A stretch of DNA of 64,000 nt from JAMXLO01 sp963791495 (GTDB lineage Bacteria > Pseudomonadota > Alphaproteobacteria > Acetobacterales > Acetobacteraceae): the NCBI GenBank assembly GCA_963791495.1, contig CAWBST010000023.1, forward strand, positions 124,001-188,000, written 5' to 3'. Shown here piece after piece: positions 1 to 9,451 of this stretch. The position numbers and the translations under genes were made by a program. The notes under the pieces are model-generated. The model was given only the letters and a program-made list of their open reading frames with translations. It was not told the origin of the DNA and did no database searches. Every line of letters begins with the position of its first letter. Positions within the stretch are counted from its first letter, which is position 1.

Positions 1-14
1 TGGGAGACGCACAC

Positions 15-860
15 ATGACCACCAGACTCGGCCGCCGGGGGCTCGCCGCGGCCGCCGCGTTGCTGCCTGTATCCGCGTTGATCCGCTCCGCCAATGCGCA
101 GCCGGCCAACGAAACCACCTTCGACCGGGTGCGCCGAACCAAGACGCTGCGCATTGCCGCGCTGCCGGGGGAACTGCCTTACTTCCAGAAGGATCTTGCC
201 AGCGGTGAATGGAGCGGCGCCTGCATCGACATGGCAAAGGACATCGCCAAGGTGTTCGATGCCCAATTGGCCTATGTCGAGTCCACCTACGGAAATTCGG
301 TGCTCGATCTGCAGTCGAACAAGGTGGACCTGGCGTTTGCGCTGAACCCCACACCGCAGCGCGCACTGTCCATCGGCTTTACCCATCCAATGATCGTGCA
401 CCCCTTCGGCTGCGTTGCGCGCAAGGGGCTGGATCCGAACACCTGGGACGATCTCAACAAGCCGGAGATCAAGGTCGTATACGACATCGGTTCGCTGCAC
501 GAGGTCGCGGCAAAGCGCTATTGTCCGATGGCGCAGCTCACCGGTTACAAGTCGCGTGACGAATGCACGCTGGCGCTGCAGTCGGGCCGCGCCGATGCGC
601 ACATCCTGGCGGCGATACTCGGGCTTTCCGCGATAGGCAAGAACCCGTCGCTTGGCAGCTATCATCTGCTGACCGGACCCGTGGTGGCGCTGCCGAGTTG
701 TCTCGGCATTCAGCGCGAGCCGGACACGCGCTTCGCGGACGTCGTGAATGCGTGGATCGACTTCAACCGCGGCACGGGCCAGATCCGCGAGTGGCTGCTC
801 GACGGGCTCGCCAAGTTCGGCGTCAAGCGCGACCAGATTCCAGCGACGCTGAGTTTCTGA
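15..860 (+). CDS. ABC transporter substrate-binding protein, solute-binding family 3
   Basis: Periplasmic binding protein of about 281 residues for an amino acid or similar polar solute. The N-terminus has an RRG pair followed by an alanine-rich hydrophobic stretch, with a likely cleavage after ANA near residue 28, so export by Sec or Tat is expected. The mature part starts with the family 3 opening (TLRIAALPGELPYF, then a GACIDMAKDIAKVF block) and contains the lobe-two LALQSGRADA region. The ATG is preceded by GGGAG. The permease gene follows after 22 bases, so the two are co-transcribed. No ATPase gene follows. The ligand cannot be read from sequence. Confidence 0.88.
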   Translation: MTTRLGRRGLAAAAALLPVSALIRSANAQPANETTFDRVRRTKTLRIAALPGELPYFQKDLASGEWSGACIDMAKDIAKVFDAQLAYVESTYGNSVLDLQSNKVDLAFALNPTPQRALSIGFTHPMIVHPFGCVARKGLDPNTWDDLNKPEIKVVYDIGSLHEVAAKRYCPMAQLTGYKSRDECTLALQSGRADAHILAAILGLSAIGKNPSLGSYHLLTGPVVALPSCLGIQREPDTRFADVVNAWIDFNRGTGQIREWLLDGLAKFGVKRDQIPATLSF

Positions 861-882
861 ACGGAGGCCGGCGGAGAAGGCG

Positions 883-1548
883 ATGGTCTATCAATGGGAC
901 TTCGCCTTCCTGCTGCGCTATACACCGCTGTTCTGGAAAGGCGTACTGGTCACACTGGCCTATACCGCGGCCACCATCCTGCTTGGCCTGATCATAGGTC
1001 TGCTGATCGGGCTCGGCCGTCTGTCGCGCTCGAAACTGCTGAACATCCCGCTGATCGCGTTTATCGAGGCGTTCCGCTGCACGCCGCTGCTGGTGCAGAT
1101 CGTCTGGTTCTACTATGCGCTGCCGGTACTGCTGAACATCCAGATCCCGGCCACGACCGCGGCGGTGCTGGTACTGTCCTGCTACACCGGCGCGTTCTAT
1201 GCGGAAATCTTTCGCGGCGGCATCATCTCGATCGAGCAGGGTCAATGGGACGCGGCACGCGCGCTCGGCCTGCGGCGCTGGTCGATGATGCGCAAGGTGA
1301 TCCTGCCGCAGGCGGTCAAACGCATGATCCCGCCGTTCGTGAACCAGTCGATAACGCAGCTCAAGAACACGTCGCTGGTATCCACGATCGCGGTGCCCGA
1401 CCTGCTGTATCAGGGAACGCTGATCACTGCCGACACCTACCGGCCACTCGAGGTCTATACCGTCGTGGCGCTGATCTATTTCGCCATGCTGTTTCCGAGC
1501 ACGCTGCTGGCACAGGCGTACGAACGGCATCTGGCGAGGGGGCGGTGA
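883..1548 (+). CDS. Amino-acid ABC transporter permease (HisM/GlnP type)
   Basis: Inner-membrane permease of 221 residues, normal length for the polar amino-acid family. Several hydrophobic helices are visible. The cytoplasmic EAA loop lies near residues 120-140 (WDAARALGL then VILPQA), the signature that docks on the ATPase. It pairs with the binding protein just upstream. The next gene is on the opposite strand, so the ATPase must lie upstream of the window or elsewhere. Confidence 0.92.
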   Translation: MVYQWDFAFLLRYTPLFWKGVLVTLAYTAATILLGLIIGLLIGLGRLSRSKLLNIPLIAFIEAFRCTPLLVQIVWFYYALPVLLNIQIPATTAAVLVLSCYTGAFYAEIFRGGIISIEQGQWDAARALGLRRWSMMRKVILPQAVKRMIPPFVNQSITQLKNTSLVSTIAVPDLLYQGTLITADTYRPLEVYTVVALIYFAMLFPSTLLAQAYERHLARGR

Positions 1549-1558
1549 GCCCCCATCC

Positions 1559-2737
1559 CTATTCCTTCCGCGGCAGCAGCTGCTCGGCCAGTGTCGCCCA
1601 ATAGGATGCGCCGATCGGCAGGATCTCGTCGTTGAAGTCGTAGCGTGGGTGGTGGACCATCGCGTCGTCCTTGCCGCGACCGCCGCCAAGCATGATGTAG
1701 CTGCCCTGCTTGGCGTTGAGCATGAACGAGAAATCCTCGCCACCCATTGTCGGCTTCTGCATGTGCATAACGCGCGCTTCGCCGGCGACCGTCGCCGCCG
1801 CGCGGCGCGCCAGTGTGGTTGCATCGGGATCGTTCACCGTCGTGGGATAGTCGCGGCTGAACACCACGTCGGCCTTGGCGCCGAAGCTTTCGGCGATACC
1901 GGTGGCGAGGCGCCGCACGCCGTCCTCCAGCTGATCGCCGACACGCGCATCGAACCAGCGAGCGGTGCCGAGCATGCGCACCGTCTCGGGTATCACGTTG
2001 TAGGTGTGCCCGCCATTGATATGACCGATGGTGACCACACCGCCCTCCACCGGCTCTATCGTTCGCGCCACAATCGTCTGCAGCGCGGTGACGATGTGGC
2101 TCGCGATTACGATCGGATCTGTACCGAAATGCGGCTGCGCGCCGTGCGTGCCCTTACCAGTGATGGTGATTTCGATGTTCGCCACCGCCGCCATGATCGG
2201 CCCGTTGCGCCACGCGAAGGTGCCGGCCGGCATCTGCGGCCAGTTGTGCATGCCGAACACCATCTGCATCTTGCAGCGGTCGAACAGACCATCCTTCACC
2301 ATGATGTCACCGCCGGCCAGGTTCTCCTCCGCCGGCTGGAAGATGGCGTAGACGGTGCCATCGAAGTTCCGTGTCTCCGCCAGGTACTTGGCAGCGCCGA
2401 GCAGCATGGTGGTGTGGCCGTCATGGCCGCAGGCGTGCATGACCCCTTCGTTTCGCGACGCATAGGGAGCGCCGGTCTCCTCCAGGATCGGCAATGCATC
2501 CATGTCCGCGCGCAGGCCGATCGCACGATCGGAGGTGCCATGCCCGCGGATCACGCCGACAACGCCGGTTCGCGCCATGCCAGTGATGATCTCATCGACA
2601 CCGAACTCCTTCAGCTTCGCCTGCACGACGGCGCTGGTGCGCGTCTCCTGCAGCGCGAGTTCGGGATGCGCGTGCAGGTCTCGCCGCCATTCGGTCATCT
2701 CGCGATGAAACTCGGCAATGCGGTTGATGATCGGCAT
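1559..2737 (-). CDS. M20 family metallopeptidase / amidohydrolase (hippurate-hydrolase-like)
   Basis: Cytoplasmic M20D amidohydrolase of about 392 residues that hydrolyses an N-acyl amino acid or similar amide. Metal-site motifs are present: HACGHDGH near residues 101-108, the EE pair near 137-138 (QPAEEN), GMHNWP near 162-167 and the C-terminal GGEDFSF. I chose the ATG at 2737 because AGGAG sits six bases upstream. A TTG six bases further upstream would overlap the previous stop codon. It follows the reductase gene on the same strand with almost no gap, so the two are probably one operon. The substrate is unknown. Confidence 0.9.
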   Translation of the reverse strand: MPIINRIAEFHREMTEWRRDLHAHPELALQETRTSAVVQAKLKEFGVDEIITGMARTGVVGVIRGHGTSDRAIGLRADMDALPILEETGAPYASRNEGVMHACGHDGHTTMLLGAAKYLAETRNFDGTVYAIFQPAEENLAGGDIMVKDGLFDRCKMQMVFGMHNWPQMPAGTFAWRNGPIMAAVANIEITITGKGTHGAQPHFGTDPIVIASHIVTALQTIVARTIEPVEGGVVTIGHINGGHTYNVIPETVRMLGTARWFDARVGDQLEDGVRRLATGIAESFGAKADVVFSRDYPTTVNDPDATTLARRAAATVAGEARVMHMQKPTMGGEDFSFMLNAKQGSYIMLGGGRGKDDAMVHHPRYDFNDEILPIGASYWATLAEQLLPRKE

Positions 2738-2739
2738 GG

Positions 2740-3597
2740 TCAACTCCTGTCGGTCAACGTGCGGGCGAGGCCTTCACGAAGCGTGATCGGCGTGAACCCC
2801 AGCGTGTCGATCATCGGACGCACGTCGAAACTCTTATCCTCCATAAGCCTGCGGATCTCGGCGGGATGGACCCGCGGCACGAAGGGGATGTACCGCAGAA
2901 TGCCGGCAAGCGCCACAAGGAGGCGGGTGGGAACCGCGACGATGTGCGGCGCGCGTTGTCCGCTGGCAGCAGCGATGGCGCGAACGAACTCGGCGTAGGG
3001 CAGGGGAGTCGGGCCCGCGATCACCAGAGAGTGTGGCTCGCTCCACGCATGATCCAGTGCAGAGCGGATGGCGCGCGTCACGTCGTCCTGGTGGATCGGC
3101 TGCACCAATGCCGTTCCACCGCCTGGCAATGGCACGAACGGCAGCCGACGCAGCAACGCGGCGAGGCGCTGCACGTTGTCCTCGCCCTGCGCGCCATAGA
3201 TCATCGTCGGATGCAGCATGACGCCGGGCCGGCCGGATGTCTGGAAGGCTGCTTCGCCGGCCAGAACGCCGGTGCCGTGCGCGTCCGGCCAGCGCGTGAA
3301 CTTGCGCGTGCTGCCGAGGAATACGAAGTGCGCATCGGCCGGCGCCGCGGCGAGCACGGCCGAGGCGTGTCGCGCATGGGCACAACTGACGATGTGCGTG
3401 GCATCTGCGAGCGCGTCATGCAGGCGCCCCGCGTCGGCAAGATCGGCGATGCGCGCCGGCATGCCTATGCCCGTTGCGGCCCACCTTGAGGCGTCGCGCA
3501 CCACTGGGACAAACGATCGACCATCGGCGATCAACGATCGGCACAGTGCTGCACCGCTGCGGCCTGATGCGCCGATGATGTGGACCTGAGCCGTCAT
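2740..3597 (-). CDS. NAD(P)-dependent epimerase/reductase, atypical SDR family
   Basis: Predicted Rossmann-fold oxidoreductase of 285 residues. The nucleotide-binding loop is at the very N-terminus (HIIGASGRSG). A conserved HPTMIYG motif near the middle supplies the atypical-SDR tyrosine, and a C-terminal LGFTP block is typical of NmrA/NDUFA9-like proteins. The ATG at 3597 was preferred over an upstream in-frame start because it places the GxxGxxG loop at residues 7-13. It is the first gene of a two-gene minus-strand unit with the M20 hydrolase and is divergent from the carboxymuconolactone-decarboxylase-like gene. Substrate unknown. Confidence 0.82.
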   Translation of the reverse strand: MTAQVHIIGASGRSGAALCRSLIADGRSFVPVVRDASRWAATGIGMPARIADLADAGRLHDALADATHIVSCAHARHASAVLAAAPADAHFVFLGSTRKFTRWPDAHGTGVLAGEAAFQTSGRPGVMLHPTMIYGAQGEDNVQRLAALLRRLPFVPLPGGGTALVQPIHQDDVTRAIRSALDHAWSEPHSLVIAGPTPLPYAEFVRAIAAASGQRAPHIVAVPTRLLVALAGILRYIPFVPRVHPAEIRRLMEDKSFDVRPMIDTLGFTPITLREGLARTLTDRS

Positions 3598-3640
3598 GCT
3601 GTTACGCTTAACACAGCGATCGAACAGCATGGAGGAGTGC

Positions 3641-4189
3641 ATGGCGCGCGTGCCGTATCTCGAAATGTCCGACCTGTCGCCGGACAACCAGGATCTGCTG
3701 AAGCGGCGAATCAGTCTCAGCCAGGCAATGGTGAACTCGCCAAATGCGGCGCGGGCATTTGGCAGCCTGGGACAGTTCATCCGTTTCGGCAGCAGGCTCG
3801 ATCCGCGGCTGCGCGAACTGGCGATCCTGCAGGTCGGCTGGCTTGCGCGTTCACCCTACGAGTGGTCGCACCATGTAAAGCTTGGCCGTGATTTCGGGGT
3901 GAGCGATGACGACATTCGCGCGCTCATCGACGACACCGCGGGGCGGCCGACGCAGCTTGACGACATGACGAAGACCGTGCTGCGTGCGGCACGCGAGATG
4001 ACGCAGGATGGTGCGATGTCGGATGCCACATTCGCCGCACTGCGGCAAACTCTCGGCAACGAGCTGATCGTCGATCTCACGGTCACCATCGCCTTCTACA
4101 ATGCTGTCGTGCGTGTTCTCGCGACCCTGCAGATCGATGTGGAGGATGACTATATACCGTACCTGAGACAATTTCCGCTGCCTGGCTGA
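3641..4189 (+). CDS. Carboxymuconolactone decarboxylase family protein
   Basis: All-helical AhpD/CMD-fold protein of 182 residues. The core signature is seen as RELAILQVGW followed by EWSHHVKLG, which keeps the Glu/His pattern of the family. The CxxC pair of AhpD-type peroxidase partners is absent, so peroxidase chemistry is unlikely and a decarboxylase- or lactonase-like role is more probable. The start at 3641 has GGAGG five bases upstream, better than the upstream in-frame ATGs. It precedes the alanine dehydrogenase gene by 13 bases and is probably co-transcribed with it. Confidence 0.86.
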   Translation: MARVPYLEMSDLSPDNQDLLKRRISLSQAMVNSPNAARAFGSLGQFIRFGSRLDPRLRELAILQVGWLARSPYEWSHHVKLGRDFGVSDDDIRALIDDTAGRPTQLDDMTKTVLRAAREMTQDGAMSDATFAALRQTLGNELIVDLTVTIAFYNAVVRVLATLQIDVEDDYIPYLRQFPLPG

Positions 4190-4202
4190 CAGGAGGTCCC
4201 GC

Positions 4203-5330
4203 GTGAAGATCGGCGTCCCCAAGGAGATCAAGACGCATGAATATCGCGTCGGGCTGACCCCCGCCGGTGTGCGCGAACTGGTGATCCATGGACATCAGGT
4301 GACGGTCGAGCGCAATGCCGCCGCCGGCATCGGCTTTGCCGACGATGCCTATCGGGCCGCCGGCGCGGTGGTGGTGGACAACGCCGCCGAAGTGTTCGCA
4401 ACCGCCGATCTGATCATCAAGGTGAAGGAGCCGCAGCCAGGTGAGATCGCCATGCTGCGGCAGGGGCAGGTGCTGTTCACCTATCTGCATCTTGCCGCGG
4501 ACAAGGCGCAGACAGTGGGGCTGATGCATACGGGGGCGACCTGCATCGCCTACGAGACGGTCACCGATCGGATGGGCACACTGCCGCTACTCGCGCCAAT
4601 GAGCGAGGTTGCCGGGCGCATGTCGGTGCAGGTCGGAGCGCATTGCCTGGAAAAGGAGCAGGGCGGCGCCGGTATTCTGCTCGGCGGCGTGCCGGGCGTG
4701 GCGCCGGCGAAGGTGGTAGTGCTCGGTGGCGGCGTGTCGGGCACCAATGCCGCGCGCATGGCGGTAGGTCTGGAGGCGTCGGTCACCATCATCGACAAGT
4801 CGCTGCCTCGGTTGAAGGAGCTCGACCTGCAGTTCGGCCCCCGTGCGACCACGCTGTTCGCCACGGCCGAGGCGATCGAGCATCAGGTGCTGGCGGCAGA
4901 CCTGGTGATCGGCGCGGTCCTGGTGCCAGGAGCGGCGGCGCCGAAGCTCGTGTCTCGCGAGATGGTGCGGCAGATGCGGCCTGGCTCTGTGCTGGTTGAT
5001 ATCGCGATCGACCAGGGCGGCTGTTTCGCAACCAGCCACCCCACGACACATTCGACACCGACCTACGTCGATGAAGGCGTGGTGCACTACTGCGTCACCA
5101 ACATGCCCGGTGCGGTCGCGCGCTCATCCACGTTTGCGCTGACCAACGCGACGCTGCCGTTTGTGATTGCGCTGGCGGAGAAGGGTTGGCAACGCGCGCT
5201 GGCGGATGATCCGCATCTGCTAGGCGGTCTGAACGTGCACGCGGGCAAGGTCACCTACGAGGCGGTGGCGCATGACCTTGGCCTGCCCTACGCGCCGGCT
5301 GCCGCGGTCATTTCGACTCCGCTGCACTGA
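4203..5330 (+). CDS. ald: Alanine dehydrogenase
   Basis: NAD-dependent L-alanine dehydrogenase (alanine to pyruvate plus ammonia) of 375 residues, the normal length. The N-terminus MKIGVPKEIK is diagnostic. Substrate-site Arg15, Lys75 and His96 fall in the expected places (HEYRVGL, KVKEP, YLHLA), and the Rossmann loop VLGGGVSG lies near residue 172. Translation starts at a GTG with a perfect AGGAGG just upstream. A nearby amino-acid uptake pair and a peptidase-like hydrolase fit a nitrogen-scavenging neighbourhood, but that link is inference. Confidence 0.95.
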   Translation: MKIGVPKEIKTHEYRVGLTPAGVRELVIHGHQVTVERNAAAGIGFADDAYRAAGAVVVDNAAEVFATADLIIKVKEPQPGEIAMLRQGQVLFTYLHLAADKAQTVGLMHTGATCIAYETVTDRMGTLPLLAPMSEVAGRMSVQVGAHCLEKEQGGAGILLGGVPGVAPAKVVVLGGGVSGTNAARMAVGLEASVTIIDKSLPRLKELDLQFGPRATTLFATAEAIEHQVLAADLVIGAVLVPGAAAPKLVSREMVRQMRPGSVLVDIAIDQGGCFATSHPTTHSTPTYVDEGVVHYCVTNMPGAVARSSTFALTNATLPFVIALAEKGWQRALADDPHLLGGLNVHAGKVTYEAVAHDLGLPYAPAAAVISTPLH

Positions 5331-5370
5331 TACGCTAAGACACTTCGGGAGGCTGCAGAGGGAGGCCGCG

Positions 5371-6738
5371 GTGCGGAGCCTGCTTGTCCTTGTGCTTGTC
5401 GCGCTCGCGTCGCTTGGTTCGCCGGCGTCGGCGCGGGTGATGGAGGCCGGCGATGCCGCGATCGTTCGGCGGGTCGCTCCGGCCGTGGTCTACATCGCGG
5501 AATGGAAGGTGCATCCCGCGACCGAGCCCAATCAGGCGCCGCGGCGCGTGAGGGCCTATGCGTCGGGGTTCATCATCGATCCCTCGGGGATCGTCGTCAC
5601 CAACAAGCATGTCGTCGATGATGCGCTGTCCATGCACGTGATCTTCAGCAACGGCGATAGCGCGCCGGCGCACCTGCTGGCAGCCGCGGCGATGACCGAC
5701 CTCGCGGTGCTGAAGGTCGACGTCGATCATCCCCTGCCGGCGCTGAAATGGGCCAACAGCGACGCGTTGCAGGTTGGCGATCCGGTGCTGACCATCGGCA
5801 ATCCGCTGGGCATCGGTACCTCGGTGTCCGCGGGGATCGTCAGCGCGCTCAACCGCAACCTGCACGACAGCCCGTTCGACAGCTACATCCAGACCGACGC
5901 AGCGATCAACTACGGCAATTCCGGCGGACCGCTGATCGACAGCAACGGCGAGGTCGTCGGCGTCGATACCGCATTTTACGATCCTGATGCGAACGGCGGC
6001 TCCATCGGCATCGGCTTTGCCATCCCCTCCAACCTCGCCTCGTTCGTCGTACGCTTCCTGCTCGAACCCAATCATCCCAAGCCGGGTTGGATCGGCGTCA
6101 CCCTGGAGGACATGAATGACAGGCTGGCGGACGCACTGGCGGTGGCGCGGGCGAGCGGGGCGATTGTGTCGGCTGTCGCTCCGGCGAGTCCTGCCGACCA
6201 GGCAGGTCTGCGGCCGGCCGACGTGCTGGAGACGATTGACGGCGTGCAGCAGAGCGACTCGCGCGCATTCCTGCGGTCGATCGTCAGGCTTCCCTTGGGG
6301 ACGAAGGTGCATCTCACGGGCTGGCGTGAGGGCAAGCCGCTGAACGTCACCGCGACGGTCGGGGCGTGGCCAGACTACCGGCCGGCGCAGGGGATCCTGC
6401 GCGCCGAGGCGGCCCAGAACATGATCGAAAAGGCGCCCGATCCGGGTATTCGGCTGGCGGCCATCACGGCACAAGCGCGCAAACAGTATGGGCTCGATCC
6501 AGCGCTGGCCGGCGCGCTGGTGTCGGTGGTCGAGCCGGATAGCGAGGCGCACGACCTTGGCATCGTGCCCGGCGACGTGATCATCAACGTGCAGGGGCAA
6601 CCCATTGCCTCACCCGCAAATGTGCACCAGGCGATCGAGACCGCGCACAAGGAGCGCCGCCGTTATCTCGCCGTGCTGGTGCGAACGAAGACCGGCCTTC
6701 GCTGGGTTTCGCTGTCGATCACGGGGAGCGAGTCATAG
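5371..6738 (+). CDS. HtrA/DegP-like serine protease with two PDZ domains
   Basis: Periplasmic quality-control protease of 455 residues. It has a signal peptide (hydrophobic residues 3-16, cleavage near ASA-R). The trypsin-like catalytic triad reads His80 (TNKHVVD), Asp110 (MTDLAVLK) and Ser184 (GNSGGPL). Two PDZ-like regions follow, about residues 235-330 and 360-450. The GTG at 5371 has GGAGG five bases upstream and begins exactly at the signal peptide, so longer in-frame starts were rejected. Its 3' end overlaps the 3' end of the convergent aldolase gene by 20 bases. Confidence 0.92.
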   Translation: MRSLLVLVLVALASLGSPASARVMEAGDAAIVRRVAPAVVYIAEWKVHPATEPNQAPRRVRAYASGFIIDPSGIVVTNKHVVDDALSMHVIFSNGDSAPAHLLAAAAMTDLAVLKVDVDHPLPALKWANSDALQVGDPVLTIGNPLGIGTSVSAGIVSALNRNLHDSPFDSYIQTDAAINYGNSGGPLIDSNGEVVGVDTAFYDPDANGGSIGIGFAIPSNLASFVVRFLLEPNHPKPGWIGVTLEDMNDRLADALAVARASGAIVSAVAPASPADQAGLRPADVLETIDGVQQSDSRAFLRSIVRLPLGTKVHLTGWREGKPLNVTATVGAWPDYRPAQGILRAEAAQNMIEKAPDPGIRLAAITAQARKQYGLDPALAGALVSVVEPDSEAHDLGIVPGDVIINVQGQPIASPANVHQAIETAHKERRRYLAVLVRTKTGLRWVSLSITGSES

Positions 6739-7382
6739 GTCGCTCGGGCTGGCCGTAGGTCTGGTATCGCTGCTGGGCTGCCCGCATCTCGTCGGCGGTC
6801 AGCAGGCGCACAGGGCCGGCTGATCGCGCAAGCAGATACTGCCGGCACAGCGTCTCCAGCACGATGGCGTCGGTGAGTGCCCTATCCGCGGTCGGTGCGT
6901 GCACGATCATGCCGTGATTGGCGAGCAGGCACGCGGTGCGTTGTGCCAAGGCCTCTACCGCGAGCCGCGCCAGTTCCGGCGTGCCGAACGTGACGTAGGG
7001 CGCGCAGCGTACATCGTCGCCACCGAAATTCGCTACCATGTAGTGGAACGGCGGCAGTCCCTCGTTGAGGCAGGCAAGTGCTGTGCACGCATCGGCGTGC
7101 GTGTGCACGATGCACTGCGCCGAAGGATAGGCCAAATAGATCGCCGCATGCATCGCCCATTCGCTGGATGGCGCTACTTGTCCCCGCTGCCTCACCAGCC
7201 AATGTCATTGGCACCACCGCGTCCGGCTCGAGCGTTTCTGCCGAACAGCCGGACGGGGTGATGATCATGCCGTTCGGCGTGCGATGGCTGACATTGCCGG
7301 AGCTGCCGGCGATCAGGCCGCGGCGGCCGATCTCGCGGTACACAGTGACAACCAGGCGGCAAAATTCCGGCTCCGCGTTCAT
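6719..7382 (-). CDS. Class II aldolase/adducin family protein (frameshifted here)
   Basis: Zinc-dependent L-fuculose-phosphate-aldolase-type protein, read in two frames. The N-terminal part has GSSGNVSHR and the C-terminal part has PSSEW (catalytic Glu), HTHAD (two zinc His) and LANHGMIV (third His). The frames join if the T at 7188 (an A on the coding strand) is removed; the junction then reads E-A-R-G-Q-V-A-P-S, as in intact homologues. All catalytic residues survive, so sequencing error is more likely than decay. It is the last gene of a dehydrogenase / NAT / aldolase operon, 18 bases after NAT. Confidence 0.82.
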
Positions 7383-7400
7383 TCGCGTGTCCGCCCCGTA

Positions 7401-8249
7401 TCAGGCGAACGGGTTGTGCGGCTGATCAGGATCATGCTTCTCCATCAGCGCCATGATCGCCGCCATGTCGGCATCGCTCGGGGTCAGTCCAAACTCGTCG
7501 GCCAGCACCTGCTCGTAGTCATCGCGAACGCGCAGCACCCGCCGTTCGACCGGTGCGTCTCTGCGACGCACCACAAGCTGGCGGTTGAACAGCGTGCGTC
7601 GGATGCCTGCCGTCGGCCGGGTGACCATCAGGTTCTCGGCGAACCGTGCGTTGGGCCGGGTGGCGGTGTACCAGTTCACCATCGCATAGTCGGACGGCAG
7701 CTGCGGCAGCAGGGCCAGCTGATAGATATCAGCCCATGTGCCGTCGATCGATGCCTGCAGCAAATACTCCTCGCCGACCATGCGCAGCCGGAACGCTTCA
7801 TTCGGCGTCGCCTGCTCCACATCGGCGCGCAGGGCGAGCGCGGCCGTCGGTGTCAGCGCACCGAAGCCGACATCGGCAAGATACGTGCCTTCCGACAGAT
7901 CGACCCGCAGCAGCATATGGCTGCGCGCCGTCATCACGCCGGCAGGCATGCCTCGGCGCACGCGCGCCAGCAGCCCGGTGACCGTAAAGCCGAAAGCGCC
8001 CAGCACCGCCTGGAACAGCGTATTCTGCTCGTAGCAATAGCCGCCGCGACGCTGCGCCACGAGTTTCTGCTGCAGCGACGGCAGGTCGAGCGACGGCACC
8101 TGCCCGGTGATCGGCTCGAGGTTCTCGAACGTGATCGAGGCTGTGTGCCGTGCTACCAGTTCCTGCAGCACGGCGAGTGACGGCACGCGCGGGCCGGAAT
8201 ATCCGACCCGCGCCAGATACGCATCGCAATCTATACCGTCGTGGCCCAT
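7401..8249 (-). CDS. nat: Arylamine N-acetyltransferase
   Basis: Acetyl-CoA-dependent N-acetyltransferase or N-hydroxyarylamine O-acetyltransferase of 282 residues. The catalytic triad is clear: Cys72 in RRGGYCYEQN, His111 in RSHMLL and Asp126 in YLADVGFG, close to the Cys69/His107/Asp122 of the Salmonella enzyme. The FENLEP block is also typical. It lies 10 bases after the zinc dehydrogenase on the same strand and just before the aldolase-family gene, so these form one transcription unit. The physiological acceptor (aromatic amine or xenobiotic) is not shown by sequence. Confidence 0.95.
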   Translation of the reverse strand: MGHDGIDCDAYLARVGYSGPRVPSLAVLQELVARHTASITFENLEPITGQVPSLDLPSLQQKLVAQRRGGYCYEQNTLFQAVLGAFGFTVTGLLARVRRGMPAGVMTARSHMLLRVDLSEGTYLADVGFGALTPTAALALRADVEQATPNEAFRLRMVGEEYLLQASIDGTWADIYQLALLPQLPSDYAMVNWYTATRPNARFAENLMVTRPTAGIRRTLFNRQLVVRRRDAPVERRVLRVRDDYEQVLADEFGLTPSDADMAAIMALMEKHDPDQPHNPFA

Positions 8250-8259
8250 GGCACCCGCA

Positions 8260-9312
8260 CTACATCAGGAACACGCCCTTGCCGTCCGACTGATGGTCGA
8301 ACAGCTTGTACGCCTCGTCTGCCTGATCCAGCTTCCACTGGTGCGTGAACAGCGCGTCGACGTCTATTTTGCGTTCGACGCAGAATGTCGCGCACTCCGC
8401 CTGGATGATGTTGGAGAACGTCCAAGACGCGATCATCGTCATCTGCCGGCGCAGCAGCATCGGGCTGACATCGATCCGTACGTCGCCGCCCTCGCCAACG
8501 AAGCACATCGTGCCCCAGACCTTGGTGCTGCGTATCGCGTTGGCGCGTGCCTCCGGATTGCTCGAGGTATCCAGTGAGAGGTCAGCGTAGCGGCCGTGCG
8601 TCAGGTCCTTGATCGCCGCGACGGGATCGTTCGAGCCCGGATCCACCACCTCGTCTGCTCCGAAATCCTTCGCACGCTGCAGCCGTTGCGGATTGACGTC
8701 GAGAGCAATCACCCGCGCGCCCATCGCCTTGGCGAACTGCGTGCCGGCGAGCCCCACCGGCCCCTGACCGAAGATCGCGAGCGTGTCATTGCCGGAGAGC
8801 CGCATCCGCCGCAGGGCGCTGTACGCCGTCCCTGACCCGCAGGAGATCGCCGCGCCGGCCGAGAAGCTCAGTTCTTCCGGCAGCGGCACCAGCGTGTTCG
8901 CCGGTACTCTCAGGTATCTCGCATGTCCGCCATGTGCGTTGCTGCCGTACACCTTGACCGGCACCTCTTGGCAGAGCTGTTGCCAGCCGGACCGGCAATG
9001 GTTGCACTGCGTGCATCCCTGGTAGTGGTGCACCATCACGCGCGTGCCAACCTTCGCCTCCTTCTCCGACACGCCGGGCCCGACCGCTGCCACCACGCCG
9101 CAGGGTTCGTGGCCGGCGATCACCGGATCGGGGTTCTGCGGGAAGCCAGTGGCTTGGCGCGTCTGTCCCTTCGGGCGCCGGTACTGGTGAAGGTCGCTGC
9201 CGCACATGCCGGAGGCCTTCATCTCGACCACCACTTCGTCAGGGCCGGGCGTGGGATCGGGGAACTCCATCATCTCCAGCTCACGGCCACCGGTGAACAC
9301 GACACCACGCAT
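8260..9312 (-). CDS. Zinc-dependent medium-chain alcohol dehydrogenase
   Basis: MDR-superfamily NAD(P)-dependent dehydrogenase of 350 residues. Catalytic zinc ligands are Cys37 (GMCGSD) and His68-Glu69 (AGHEP). The structural zinc lobe has Cys100, 103, 106 and 114. The Rossmann loop IFGQGPVGLAG is followed by an acidic ALDVN that favours NAD. The ATG has a GGAGG-type site upstream. It is the first gene of the minus-strand operon with nat and the aldolase gene and is divergent from the FlgO/TPR gene. The sequence resembles threonine/idonate-type dehydrogenases; the substrate is not determined. Confidence 0.9.
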   Translation of the reverse strand: MRGVVFTGGRELEMMEFPDPTPGPDEVVVEMKASGMCGSDLHQYRRPKGQTRQATGFPQNPDPVIAGHEPCGVVAAVGPGVSEKEAKVGTRVMVHHYQGCTQCNHCRSGWQQLCQEVPVKVYGSNAHGGHARYLRVPANTLVPLPEELSFSAGAAISCGSGTAYSALRRMRLSGNDTLAIFGQGPVGLAGTQFAKAMGARVIALDVNPQRLQRAKDFGADEVVDPGSNDPVAAIKDLTHGRYADLSLDTSSNPEARANAIRSTKVWGTMCFVGEGGDVRIDVSPMLLRRQMTMIASWTFSNIIQAECATFCVERKIDVDALFTHQWKLDQADEAYKLFDHQSDGKGVFLM

Positions 9313-9451
9313 GGTTCCCTCCTGTGTTCGATTTGGCCAAGGCTACCACTGGCGCTGGGAAGAGCGAAGCGACGGAATATCGGTGTACTTTCCTGCTGAG
9401 GAAGCTGGAGAGCGGCTGTGCGATGCATGATCTCCGCGATACGATGACACC